From contig DATFPQ010000292.1 of the NCBI GenBank assembly GCA_035264765.1, positions 1-16,691 on the forward strand: a stretch of 16,691 nt of DNA, written 5' to 3'. Shown one piece after another: positions 7,863 through 14,620 of the stretch (the first letter of the stretch is position 1; every line of letters begins with the position of its first letter). The position numbers and the translations under genes were made by a program. The notes beneath the pieces were generated by a model. The model was given only the letters and a program-made list of their open reading frames with translations. It did no database searches and was not told the DNA's origin. The stretch is from DATFPQ01 sp035264765 (GTDB lineage: Bacteria > Actinomycetota > Actinomycetes > Actinomycetales > Angustibacteraceae).

Positions 7863-9418
7863 CAGAAGACCTCGGCCACGCCGGCCTGCTGCAGCGGGTG
7901 CGGTCCGGTGCCGCGGCCCGGCCGCTCGCCGCACAACCGCGGCGTGGGGAAGATCTTGCCGGGGTTGGCCAGGCCGCCTGGGTCGAAGGCGCAGCGCACC
8001 AGCTGCATGGTGTCCAGGTCCTCGGCGGTGAACATCTTCGGCATGTGCTTCGCCTTGTCCGAGCCGACGCCGTGCTCGCCGGTGATCGAGCCGCCATGGG
8101 CGAGGCAGAGCGCGAGGATCTGCGCGGACACCTCCTCGGCCCGCTCGGTCTCGCCCTGCCGACCGCCGTCGAAGAGCACGAGCGGGTGCAGGTTGCCGTC
8201 GCCGGCATGGAAGACGTTCGCCACCCGGACGCCCGCCTCGTCGGCGAGCCGCTTCATCTCGCGCAGCACCTCCGACAGCGCGGTACGCGGGATCACGCCG
8301 TCCTGGACGATGTAGTCCGGGCTGATCCGGCCTACCGCGGCGAAGGCGGACTTGCGCCCCTTCCAGATCAGCGCCCGCTCCGTGTCATCCGCCGCCACCT
8401 GGATGGCGATGGCACCGGACTCCTCGCACAGCCGGACCGCCTGCGCGAACTCGGCCTCGACCTCGGCGGCCGGCCCGTCGACCTCGACGATCAGCACCGC
8501 GCCGGCGCCCGCCGGGTACTGGACGTGCACCGCGGCCTCGGCCGCCTCCATGGCCAGGCCGTCCATGATCTCGATCGCGGCCGGGAGCACGCCGGCCCCG
8601 ATGATGGCCGACGTCGCCGCGCCGGCGGCGTCCGTGGTCTCGAACCCCGCCAGCAGGGTGCGGACCGCCTCCGGCTTGCGCACCAGCCGCACGGTCGCCT
8701 CGGTCACCACGCCGAGCGTCCCCTCCGAGCCGACCACCGTTCCGAGCAGGTCGTACCCCGGGGCGTCCGGCGCCATGGTGCCGAGCCGCTCGACCTCGCC
8801 CTGCGGCGTCACGAACTCCACGGCGAGGACGTGGTTGGTGGTGAAGCCGTACTTCAGGCAGTGGGCGCCACCGGAGTTCTCCGCGACGTTGCCGCCGATC
8901 GAGCACACCTGCTGGCTCGACGGGTCCGGTGCGAAGTAGTAGCCGTGCGGCGCCGCGGCACCGGTGACGGCCAGGTTGATGACCCCCGGCTGGACCACCG
9001 CCCGCTCGTCCTCGGCCCGCACCGCTAGCACCTCGCGCATCTGCGCGGTGACCAGCAGCACGCCCTCCGCGTGCGGCAGCGCGCCACCGGACAGCCCGGT
9101 GCCCGAGCCGCGAGCGACGAACGGCACGCCGTGCTCATGGCAGGCCCGGATCGCCGCCGCGACCTGCTCGGTGTCACGCGCGAACACCACCAGCCCCGGC
9201 ACCACTCGGTACGCCGCGAGCCCGTCGCACTCGTACGTGCGCAGCTGTTGTCGGTCAGTGAGGATCGCGTCCTCCCCGTAGCGGGCCCGTACGGCGTCCG
9301 CGACCGCCCGCAGGCCGTCCTTGGCGCCCCGGCCGCCCTCGCCGAACGGAGGGGTCACGTTGACCGGTGGCGGCTCGGGAACGGTTCCCTTGGGGCCGGG
9401 GCTGGTGCTCGTCGTCAT
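7862..9418 (-). CDS. glcD: Glycolate oxidase catalytic flavoprotein subunit (FAD-linked D-2-hydroxyacid oxidase)
   Basis: This 518-residue protein oxidises glycolate to glyoxylate and, in several relatives, D-lactate to pyruvate. The N-terminal FAD_binding_4 domain shows VARGSGTGLSGG (about 101-112) and DPSSQQVCSIGGNVAENSGG (about 165-184). The C-terminal FAD-oxidase domain shows VFHAGDGNLHPLVLFD and GSITGEHGVGSDK, whose histidines line the active site, and it ends with LANPGKIFPTPRLCGE as the family does. I chose ATG at 9418-9416 because GGAGG lies 6 nt upstream; the longer frame from 9475 would enter aceB and has no ribosome site. About 30 Pro/Gly-rich residues precede the conserved domain. 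It is 40 bp downstream of aceB and overlaps glcE. Substrate choice between glycolate and D-lactate cannot be settled from sequence; GlcE and GlcF alongside favour glycolate. Confidence 0.94.
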   Translation of the reverse strand: MTTSTSPGPKGTVPEPPPVNVTPPFGEGGRGAKDGLRAVADAVRARYGEDAILTDRQQLRTYECDGLAAYRVVPGLVVFARDTEQVAAAIRACHEHGVPFVARGSGTGLSGGALPHAEGVLLVTAQMREVLAVRAEDERAVVQPGVINLAVTGAAAPHGYYFAPDPSSQQVCSIGGNVAENSGGAHCLKYGFTTNHVLAVEFVTPQGEVERLGTMAPDAPGYDLLGTVVGSEGTLGVVTEATVRLVRKPEAVRTLLAGFETTDAAGAATSAIIGAGVLPAAIEIMDGLAMEAAEAAVHVQYPAGAGAVLIVEVDGPAAEVEAEFAQAVRLCEESGAIAIQVAADDTERALIWKGRKSAFAAVGRISPDYIVQDGVIPRTALSEVLREMKRLADEAGVRVANVFHAGDGNLHPLVLFDGGRQGETERAEEVSAQILALCLAHGGSITGEHGVGSDKAKHMPKMFTAEDLDTMQLVRCAFDPGGLANPGKIFPTPRLCGERPGRGTGPHPLQQAGVAEVF

Positions 9419-9424
9419 CGACGG

Positions 9425-9429
9425 CCTCC
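9425..9429 (-). promoter_or_regulatory. Ribosome binding site that fixes the glcD start
   Basis: GGAGG on the minus strand, followed by 6 nt (CCGTCG) and ATG at 9418. It decides between this start and the alternative at 9475, which would overlap the end of aceB. Confidence 0.8.
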
Positions 9430-9458
9430 GTCGTGGGTCGGTGCGGGAGGTGCTGCGG

Positions 9459-11075
9459 TCAGGGCATCCGCTCATACGCCGGCAGCGTGAGGAAGTCCGA
9501 GAACTCGTCGGAGAGCGCCATCTCGCGGTAGAGGGCCGTCGCGTCGTCCCAGCGACCCTGGCTGTAGGCCTCCTCGCCGACGGTCTCCCGGATCTTCGCG
9601 AGCTCCTCGTCGATGACCCGGTTGACGAGCTCCTTGGTCACCTTCTCGCCGTTCGACAGCTCGACCTCGAGGTGGTCCCACTGCCACACCTGCGAGCGGG
9701 AGATCTCCGCGGTGGCGGCGTCCTCCATCAGCCCGAAGATCGCCACCGCGCCGGAGCCGCGCAGCCAGGCCTCGAGGTACTGCAGGCCTACCGAGACGTT
9801 GTTGCGCAGGCCGCCCTCGGTGATGTCTCCCGGCGTCGACCGGACGTCCAGCAGCTGCTCGGCCGTGACCGAGACCTCCTCGCGCAGCCGGTCCAGCTGG
9901 TTCGGCCGCTCGCCGAGCACGGAGTCGAAGACCTCGCGGCACACCGGCACGAGGTCCGGGTGGGCCACCCAGGAGCCGTCGAAGCCGTCGCCGGCCTCGC
10001 GCGTCTTGTCCTCGCGGACCTTGGCCAGCGCCTTCTCGTTGGCCTCGGGGTCGCGCCGGTTCGGGATGAACGCGGCCATGCCGCCGATGGCGTGCGCGCC
10101 GCGCTTGTGACAGGTGCGCACCAGCAGCTCGGTGTACGCGCGCATGAAGGGCGCCGTCATCGTGACCTGGTTGCGGTCTGGCAGCAGGTAGTCGTGGCCG
10201 GCGGTGCGGAACTTCTTGATCACGCTGAACAGGTAGTCCCAGCGACCCGCGTTCAGGCCCGCGCTGTGCTCGCGCAGCTCGTAGAGGATCTCCTCCATCT
10301 CGAACGCCGCGGGGTAGGTCTCGATCAGGCAGGTGGCGCGGATGGTGCCACGGGGCAGGCCCACCGCCTCCTGGGCGGCGACGAAGACGTCGTTCCACAG
10401 CCGCGCCTCGAGGTGGCTCTCCATCTTGGGCAGGTAGAAGTACGGCCCGCGCCCGCTCTCGACCTGGAGCCGGCCGGAGTGGAACAGGTAGAGCCCGAAG
10501 TCGAACAGGCTCCCGGACATCGGCTCGCCGTCGATGACGAGGTGCTTCTCGGGCAGGTGCCAGCCACGAGGACGCACCACGATGGTGGCGACCTCATCCC
10601 CGAGGGCGTACGCCTTGCCGCCGGACTCGAAGTCGATGGTCCGGGTGATCGCGGCGCGGAGGTTGCGCTGCCCGGACAGCATGTTGACCAGCAGCGGGGT
10701 GTTCGCGTCCTCGAAGTCCGCGAGCCAGACCTTGGCGCCAGAGTTCAGCGCGTTGATCGTCATCTTCTGGTCGGTGGGACCGGTGATCTCGACCCGGCGG
10801 TCGACCAGCCCCGGGCCCGGCTCGGCCACCCGCCAGGACGGGTCGTCGCGGACCTGAGCGGTCTCCGGCAGGAAGTCCAGCGTCCCGCCGGACGAAAGGC
10901 GGGCATCGCGCTCGTCCCGGGCCGCCAGCAGCTCCAGGCGGCGGCCGTTGAACCGGCGGTGCAGGTCGGCGAGCAGCGCGACGGCGTCCGGCGTGAGCAC
11001 CTCCTCCACCAGAGCGGCGAGCTGCGGGTCGGCGTCGACGTCGGCGGTGAGCTGCACGCCTTCGGGCAGGGTCAT
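9459..11075 (-). CDS. aceB: Malate synthase A
   Basis: This 538-residue enzyme condenses glyoxylate with acetyl-CoA to malate and matches the A-type enzyme (E. coli AceB 533). Seen in order: WLADFEDANTP (about 117-127), the RPRGWHLPEKH segment with its substrate-binding arginine (about 168-178), ATCLIETYPAAFEMEEI with E252, the signature REHSAGLNAGRWDYLFS with D280, and LMEDAATAEISRSQVW with D452 in the position of the catalytic base. The E252-D280 spacing equals that of the Mg2+ ligands E256 and D284 of the E. coli enzyme. The start is ATG at 11075 with GGAGG (11080-11084) 4 nt upstream. It is first in the operon, 40 bp before glcD. No isocitrate lyase gene is present, so here its likely glyoxylate source is glycolate oxidation. 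Confidence 0.96.
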   Translation of the reverse strand: MTLPEGVQLTADVDADPQLAALVEEVLTPDAVALLADLHRRFNGRRLELLAARDERDARLSSGGTLDFLPETAQVRDDPSWRVAEPGPGLVDRRVEITGPTDQKMTINALNSGAKVWLADFEDANTPLLVNMLSGQRNLRAAITRTIDFESGGKAYALGDEVATIVVRPRGWHLPEKHLVIDGEPMSGSLFDFGLYLFHSGRLQVESGRGPYFYLPKMESHLEARLWNDVFVAAQEAVGLPRGTIRATCLIETYPAAFEMEEILYELREHSAGLNAGRWDYLFSVIKKFRTAGHDYLLPDRNQVTMTAPFMRAYTELLVRTCHKRGAHAIGGMAAFIPNRRDPEANEKALAKVREDKTREAGDGFDGSWVAHPDLVPVCREVFDSVLGERPNQLDRLREEVSVTAEQLLDVRSTPGDITEGGLRNNVSVGLQYLEAWLRGSGAVAIFGLMEDAATAEISRSQVWQWDHLEVELSNGEKVTKELVNRVIDEELAKIRETVGEEAYSQGRWDDATALYREMALSDEFSDFLTLPAYERMP

Positions 11076-11085
11076 CGGTCCTCCG

Positions 11086-11122
11086 GTTCCACTCTGCGGA
11101 AAAGCTGTTCTGCCACGCGGAA
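11086..11122 (-). promoter_or_regulatory. Two tandem operator-like sites upstream of aceB
   Basis: Two 16-bp sites of form TTCCGC-N6-GAAC lie at 11107-11122 and 11086-11101 (minus strand). They match at 11 of 16 positions and start 21 bp apart, two helical turns. The site nearer aceB, TTCCGCAGAGTGGAA, is close to a perfect palindrome with half-sites TTCCGC and GTGGAA. Both lie downstream of the proposed promoter and just before the aceB ribosome site, a repressor-like position. The operon's IclR protein is the first candidate ligand, the AraC protein the second. The sites do not copy the E. coli IclR consensus. Confidence 0.45.
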
Positions 11123-11135
11123 GTGGCCCGCCGAG

Positions 11136-11164
11136 AACCTAGGGCGCCCGGCGGCTCGGCACAA
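11136..11164 (-). promoter_or_regulatory. Candidate sigma70-type promoter of the aceB-glcDEF-lctP-larA operon
   Basis: TTGTGC (11164-11159) and TAGGTT (11141-11136), separated by exactly 17 bp, fit -35 and -10 elements of the housekeeping sigma factor. Transcription would start near 11129, leaving a leader of about 50 nt that contains the tandem sites and the aceB ribosome site. This is the only gap over 100 bp upstream of the operon. Confidence 0.45.
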
Positions 11165-11208
11165 CCCCGGACCTGCCCGGATTCGCCGGTTTTACTCGGC
11201 GGTGGCGG

Positions 11209-12066
11209 TCAGGCCGTGGGAGCCTGGGCGAGCGCGTACGCCGCCGGCGTCCGGCCGGTCGCGACCCGGAACTCGCGGTTCAGATGCGCCTGGTCGGCAT
11301 ACCCGAGATCCGCCGCCGTCTCGGCCCAGGAGACCACCTGCCCCCGGCGTACCGCCTCCGCCACCTCTAGCAGCCGGTAGCGACGCAGCACCCAGGTGGG
11401 GGAGACGCCGGCGTTACGCGCGAACAACCGTTGCAGGGTGCGCGGCGCGATCCCGGATCGAGAGGAGAGGTCGCTGAGCCGGCGTACCGACCGGTCCCTC
11501 TCGGCGACCTCGGCAACGTCCGCGACCTGGCGAGCCTCGGCCTCGCGGCTCGGCCGCACCGCGGCCTCCAGCGCTGTGGCCAGCACCGCGACCCGCGCTG
11601 CCTCGTCCCGAGCCTCCTCGACCCGCTGCAGCAGGACGCTCTCGTCGACGTCCACCGCGTCCCCGAGCGGCATAACCCGGTCGGTCAGGTCGGCCGCGGA
11701 CCCGCTCAGGAAGGCGCCCAACCCGCCGGGCGTGGTCATCGCGGCGACGGCCCAACCCGAGCCCGCCATCTCCCGGGTGGTCAGGTCTCGGGCGACGCCG
11801 GCCAGGCGTGCCTCCACCGACCGGGGGGCGGCGCCGGACCGGGCGTCCGGAACTGCGACGCTGAGGTTGGCGCCCGGATGCGTCAGCACCTCCTGGCGGT
11901 AAACGACCTCGCCCGGCAAGTCCCACCGAACCGCCCAGAACCGGTCGACGAGGCCGGACAGCGCGGGACCGGCTGGGTACCGGGTGAGGTGCACGCGCCG
12001 GCGCAGCAGCCAGGGGTCGAGGATTCCCCGGCTGTCCCGCTCGACCGGCTCCGGTCCGTTGGGCAC
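11209..12066 (-). CDS. AraC-family regulator with DUF6597-type N-terminal domain
   Basis: This 285-residue protein carries a C-terminal AraC double helix-turn-helix at about residues 192-280. The segments RRLSDLSSRSGIAPRTLQRL and LGYADQAHLNREFRVATGRTP are the two recognition regions of the family. The N-terminal part (LTRYPAGPALSGLVDRFWAVRWDL, then EVLTHPGANLSVAV) resembles the DUF6597-like sensor domain of many actinobacterial AraC proteins; its ligand is unknown. I chose GTG at 12066-12064, because the longer open frame (to 12552) runs antisense through the neighbouring gene, and because a TACAGT box sits exactly 6 nt before this GTG. A second GTG at 11994-11992 is possible. The gene stands 133 bp upstream of aceB on the same strand and diverges from the TIGR03086 gene. 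It may regulate either one or neither. Confidence 0.87.
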   Translation of the reverse strand: MPNGPEPVERDSRGILDPWLLRRRVHLTRYPAGPALSGLVDRFWAVRWDLPGEVVYRQEVLTHPGANLSVAVPDARSGAAPRSVEARLAGVARDLTTREMAGSGWAVAAMTTPGGLGAFLSGSAADLTDRVMPLGDAVDVDESVLLQRVEEARDEAARVAVLATALEAAVRPSREAEARQVADVAEVAERDRSVRRLSDLSSRSGIAPRTLQRLFARNAGVSPTWVLRRYRLLEVAEAVRRGQVVSWAETAADLGYADQAHLNREFRVATGRTPAAYALAQAPTA

Positions 12067-12072
12067 GGCGCC

Positions 12073-12078
12073 ACTGTA
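12073..12078 (-). promoter_or_regulatory. Candidate -10 box for a leaderless AraC-gene transcript
   Basis: TACAGT (minus strand) is followed by 6 nt (GGCGCC) and the GTG start. No purine-rich ribosome site is visible. This is the geometry of leaderless actinobacterial genes; I see no convincing -35. Confidence 0.4.
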
Positions 12079-12138
12079 GTGATCCGGCGAAAGCAGCAGC
12101 TGTCGCAGATGTTCAAGCCGGACCGCTTGGGTGCTGCC

Positions 12139-12144
12139 TACGGT
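12139..12144 (+). promoter_or_regulatory. Candidate -10 box for a leaderless transcript of the TIGR03086 gene
   Basis: TACGGT is followed by 6 nt (CACGGC) and the ATG at 12151, with no ribosome site between. The spacing is the same as for the divergent AraC gene and for dinG. No good -35 element at 16-18 bp. Confidence 0.4.
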
Positions 12145-12150
12145 CACGGC

Positions 12151-12765
12151 ATGACGACACCAGCGAGCACCACTCCAGACATCGACCGGACCGCCGACCT
12201 GCTGGCCACCGTGCTCGACGACCTCGCCTCGGTCGTCGCCGGCATCAGGCCCGAGCAGCTGCACGACCCGACGCCGTGCACCGACCTCGACGTCGAGCGG
12301 CTGCGAGAGCACGTCGTCGGCTGGCTCACCGCCTTCGCCGACGGGTTCGCGGACCCGCAGGGCCGGGTGCCGCGCGCCAACCTCGACGGCTACGGCGTCC
12401 CGGCGGACCCCGCGGGCGAGGTCCGCACCTGCGCCCAGCGGCTGGACCGCGCCATCCGCGCCGGTGCCGCCGATCGGCCGCTGCGGCTCGGCGCCTCCGA
12501 GATGCCCGGAGAGCTCGCCCTGGGCATGATCCTCTGGGAGTACCAGGTGCACGGCTGGGACCTGGCCCGCGCCACCGGGCAGCCGTGGGCCCCGGCGGAG
12601 GCCGCTGCTTGGGAGTCCCTCGCCTTCGCGCCCGGCATGCTGACCGAGGACTACCAGGGGGAGGGGAAGGCCTTCGGCGTCCCTGTCCCCGTGGCTCCCG
12701 ACGCAGCGCCGTTCGACCGGCTGCTCGGCCTGTGCGGCCGCGATCCCGGCTGGGTCGGTGGCTGA
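12151..12765 (+). CDS. TIGR03086-family DinB-like metal-binding protein (mycothiol maleylpyruvate isomerase-type domain)
   Basis: This 204-residue protein belongs to the DinB/MDMPI-like four-helix superfamily common in actinobacteria, whose studied members are mycothiol- or other thiol-dependent enzymes with a metal held by histidines. Visible family features are TPCTDLDVERLREHVVGW (about residues 44-61), where the histidine of EHVVGW is the expected first ligand, and WEYQVHGWDLARATGQP (about 130-146), whose HGWD supplies another. The length is typical of the TIGR03086 group. The start is ATG at 12151; the open frame extends upstream to 11431 but only as a shadow of the AraC gene. It is divergently arranged with that gene across 84 bp. 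The substrate is unknown; the family assignment mainly tells us that the host probably makes mycothiol. Confidence 0.85.
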   Translation: MTTPASTTPDIDRTADLLATVLDDLASVVAGIRPEQLHDPTPCTDLDVERLREHVVGWLTAFADGFADPQGRVPRANLDGYGVPADPAGEVRTCAQRLDRAIRAGAADRPLRLGASEMPGELALGMILWEYQVHGWDLARATGQPWAPAEAAAWESLAFAPGMLTEDYQGEGKAFGVPVPVAPDAAPFDRLLGLCGRDPGWVGG

Positions 12766-12838
12766 CTCGGACCTGCGGGTTGCGGAATCCAGTGGCTTCC
12801 AGCGGCGTTGTGCTGTTCGGTTGACATCGAAGGCTTAC

Positions 12839-12843
12839 GGAGG
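12839..12843 (+). promoter_or_regulatory. Ribosome binding site for hflX
   Basis: GGAGG ends 3 nt before the ATG at 12847. The spacing is short, but it is the only such site and favours this start over an in-frame ATG at 12808 that has none. Confidence 0.55.
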
Positions 12844-12846
12844 CCC

Positions 12847-14367
12847 ATGAACCGCACGAGCAAGACGGCGCTGCTGCGCCGTGAGGACCGGTACGAGGTG
12901 GACGCAGTGGACGCGCAGGTAGCGAAGTACGACGACGCGCTCGGGCAGCCCGAGGACGTGCTCGACGACGCGCGCAACGATGCGGCAGACGACGGGGCGG
13001 GCTACGACGGCGAGCAGCTGGACCTGGCCGACCGCCAGGCGCTGCGGCGCGTGGCGGGCCTGTCCACCGAGCTCGCGGACGTCAGCGAGGTCGAGTACCG
13101 GCAGCTGCGCCTGGAGCGCGTCGTGCTGGCCGGGGTCTGGACCGACGGCGGACCGGAGGAGGCGGACAACTCGCTGCGCGAGCTGGCCGCGCTCGCCGAG
13201 ACGGCCGGGTCACAGGTCCTCGAGGGACTGGTGCAGCGCCGCGAGCAGCCCGACCCGAGCACGTTCCTGGGGTCAGGCAAGGCCCGCGAGCTGCGCGACG
13301 TCGTCGTCCGCACCGGCGCCGACACCGTCATCTGCGACGGCGAGCTGTCGCCGTCCCAGCGCCGGGCGCTGGAGGACGTCGTCAAGGTCAAGGTCATCGA
13401 CCGGACCGCGCTGATCCTCGACATCTTCGCCCAGCACGCCCGGAGCCGGGAGGGCAAGGCACAGGTCGAGCTCGCGCAGCTCGAGTACCTGCTGCCGCGC
13501 CTGCGCGGCTGGGGTGAGTCGATGTCGCGGCAGGCCGGTGGCCGTGTCGCCGGCGGTGCCGGCATCGGGTCCCGCGGACCTGGTGAGACGAAGATCGAGC
13601 TGGACCGCCGCCGGATCCGCACCCGCATGTCCAAACTGCGCCGCGAGATCAAGGGCATGAAGACCTCCCGCGAGGTCAGCCGCAGCGACCGGCGACGGCA
13701 CGAGGTGCCCAGCGTCGCGATCGCGGGCTACACCAACGCCGGCAAGTCGAGCCTGCTGAACCGGCTGACCGGCGCCGGCGTGCTCGTGGAGGACGCGCTG
13801 TTCGCGACGCTGGACCCGACGGTGCGCCGCGCCGAGACGCTGGACGGGCGCACGTACACGCTCACCGACACGGTCGGCTTCGTGCGGCAGCTGCCGCACC
13901 AGCTGGTCGAGGCGTTCCGGTCGACGCTGGAGGAGGTCGCCGAGAGCGACCTGGTGCTGCACGTCGTGGACGCGTCGCACCCCGACCCCGAGGGGCAGAT
14001 CCAGGCGGTCCGGGAGGTGCTTGCGGACGTGGACGCGCAGGACGTCCCCGAGCTCATCGTCCTGAACAAGGTCGACGCTGCCGACGCGGAGGTCGTGGCC
14101 CGGCTGCGGGCCCGCGAGCGCTCGCTCGTGGCCGTGTCCGCTCGCACAGGCGAGGGTCTGGACGAGCTGCGTCGCCGCGTCGACGAGCTGCTGCCGCGGC
14201 CGGAGGTCCAGGTCGAGGTGCTGGTGCCGTACGACCGGGGAGACCTGGTGAGCCGCGTGCACGCGGACGGCGAGGTGCTGGCCGAGGAGCACACCGGCGA
14301 GGGCACGCGGCTGCGCGCCAAGGTGCTGCCGACGCTGGCCGGCGACCTGGCGGCGTACGCGGTCTGA
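12847..14367 (+). CDS. hflX: GTPase HflX (ribosome-associated)
   Basis: This 506-residue protein is the Obg-like GTPase HflX, which binds the 50S subunit and in other bacteria splits stalled or stress-damaged 70S ribosomes. The N-terminal HflX domain (about 85-250) contains the family segments FLGSGKARELRD, DGELSPSQRRALE and GRVAGGAGIGSRGPGETKIELDRR in order. The GTPase domain follows with G1 GYTNAGKS (294-301), the switch I threonine region FATLDPT, G3 DTVGF (341-345), G4 NKVD (407-410) and G5 SART (431-434). The C-terminal domain (from about 450) is complete. The first 65 or so residues form an acidic, low-complexity extension lacking in E. coli HflX (426). The ATG at 12847 is preceded by GGAGG. 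It stands 81 bp after the TIGR03086 gene and ends 30 bp before a strong hairpin, so it looks monocistronic or the end of a two-gene unit. Confidence 0.96.
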   Translation: MNRTSKTALLRREDRYEVDAVDAQVAKYDDALGQPEDVLDDARNDAADDGAGYDGEQLDLADRQALRRVAGLSTELADVSEVEYRQLRLERVVLAGVWTDGGPEEADNSLRELAALAETAGSQVLEGLVQRREQPDPSTFLGSGKARELRDVVVRTGADTVICDGELSPSQRRALEDVVKVKVIDRTALILDIFAQHARSREGKAQVELAQLEYLLPRLRGWGESMSRQAGGRVAGGAGIGSRGPGETKIELDRRRIRTRMSKLRREIKGMKTSREVSRSDRRRHEVPSVAIAGYTNAGKSSLLNRLTGAGVLVEDALFATLDPTVRRAETLDGRTYTLTDTVGFVRQLPHQLVEAFRSTLEEVAESDLVLHVVDASHPDPEGQIQAVREVLADVDAQDVPELIVLNKVDAADAEVVARLRARERSLVAVSARTGEGLDELRRRVDELLPRPEVQVEVLVPYDRGDLVSRVHADGEVLAEEHTGEGTRLRAKVLPTLAGDLAAYAV

Positions 14368-14397
14368 CCGACCCGCCGTCTGACTGAGCCGAACCAC

Positions 14398-14427
14398 AGC
14401 GGGGCGTCGCGCGAGCGGCGCCCCGTT
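14398..14427 (+). terminator. hflX transcription terminator
   Basis: A 13-bp stem (GGGGCGTCGC at 14401-14410 with GCGGCGCCCC at 14415-14424, extended by three pairs outside) closes on a GCGA loop, a stable GNRA tetraloop. Two pairs are G-U wobbles. It starts 30 bp after the hflX stop. There is no long T-run, as expected in this GC range. Confidence 0.8.
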
Positions 14428-14460
14428 CTGCGTCCACGCCGCGTTCGTCGTCTGCGCCCG

Positions 14461-14560
14461 TGCTCACGGGCAGCGCCGATACTCACGAGCGGCGCCACGC
14501 AACGGCGGGTTGCGGCCGCGCGGTGGCGCTGCTGGTGAGCATCGGCGCTGCTGGTGAGTA
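14461..14560. repeat. 100-bp nested palindrome made of four copies of a 19-bp unit
   Basis: Two direct repeats on the left (cores 14463-14477 and 14482-14496) are mirrored by two inverted copies on the right (cores 14525-14539 and 14544-14558). Read in the right-arm direction all four fit GGCGCYGCYSGTGAGYA, at a 19-bp period in each arm. The outer arms 14461-14480 and 14541-14560 match at 17 of 20 positions and the inner arms 14481-14498 and 14523-14540 at 15 of 18; several mismatches become G-U pairs in RNA. The 24-bp centre contains a further GCAAC/GTTGC hairpin (14499-14513). It could be a REP/BIME-like dispersed element, a second terminator or a multi-site operator. Confidence 0.8.
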
Positions 14561-14577
14561 AGCGGGGGAGGGGTGGG

Positions 14578-14596
14578 GACGGCGGTCCCGGCCGTC
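14578..14596. repeat. Short inverted repeat in the dinG promoter region
   Basis: GACGGC (14578-14583) and GCCGTC (14591-14596) flank a 7-nt spacer, 12 bp upstream of the dinG -10 box and therefore over the expected -35 position. It could be an operator half-site pair; chance is also likely in such GC-rich sequence. Confidence 0.25.
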
Positions 14597-14608
14597 GGCC
14601 CCAGCGGG

Positions 14609-14614
14609 TAGCCT
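14609..14614 (+). promoter_or_regulatory. Candidate -10 box for a leaderless dinG transcript
   Basis: TAGCCT is followed by 6 nt (CGGTCG) and GTG at 14621, with no ribosome site. An in-frame TAG at 14609-14611 rules out starts further upstream, so this geometry is fixed rather than chosen. No clear -35 and no actinobacterial LexA-box-like sequence nearby. Confidence 0.45.
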
Positions 14615-14620
14615 CGGTCG

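Noticed and set aside
5161..9418. Alternative reading of the three subunits as a LutABC-type L-lactate oxidase.
   Set aside because: Two separate FAD-binding PCMH-type flavoproteins plus a two-ferredoxin, two-CCG protein is the GlcDEF arrangement; LutB- and LutC-like sequences are absent.
9321..11477. A 718-codon plus-strand frame antisense to aceB.
   Set aside because: Composition is typical of a GC-rich antisense shadow, and the minus strand encodes a complete malate synthase with its catalytic residues.
12067..12552. N-terminal extension of the AraC protein up to an ATG at 12552.
   Set aside because: The added 162 residues are antisense to the TIGR03086 gene and unlike any AraC domain; GTG 12066 has a well-placed -10 box.
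12821..12826. Perfect TTGACA hexamer upstream of hflX as a -35 element.
   Set aside because: The matching -10 position would fall at or inside the hflX start codon and shows no TANNNT; it is probably chance.
14461..14560. Repeat array considered as a CRISPR or an attachment site.
   Set aside because: Only four units of about 19 bp, arranged head to head rather than as direct repeats with unique spacers, and no cas or integrase gene is present.
14560..14620. LexA (SOS) box upstream of dinG.
   Set aside because: I looked for the actinobacterial TCGAAC-N4-GTTCGA type of site and found nothing similar.
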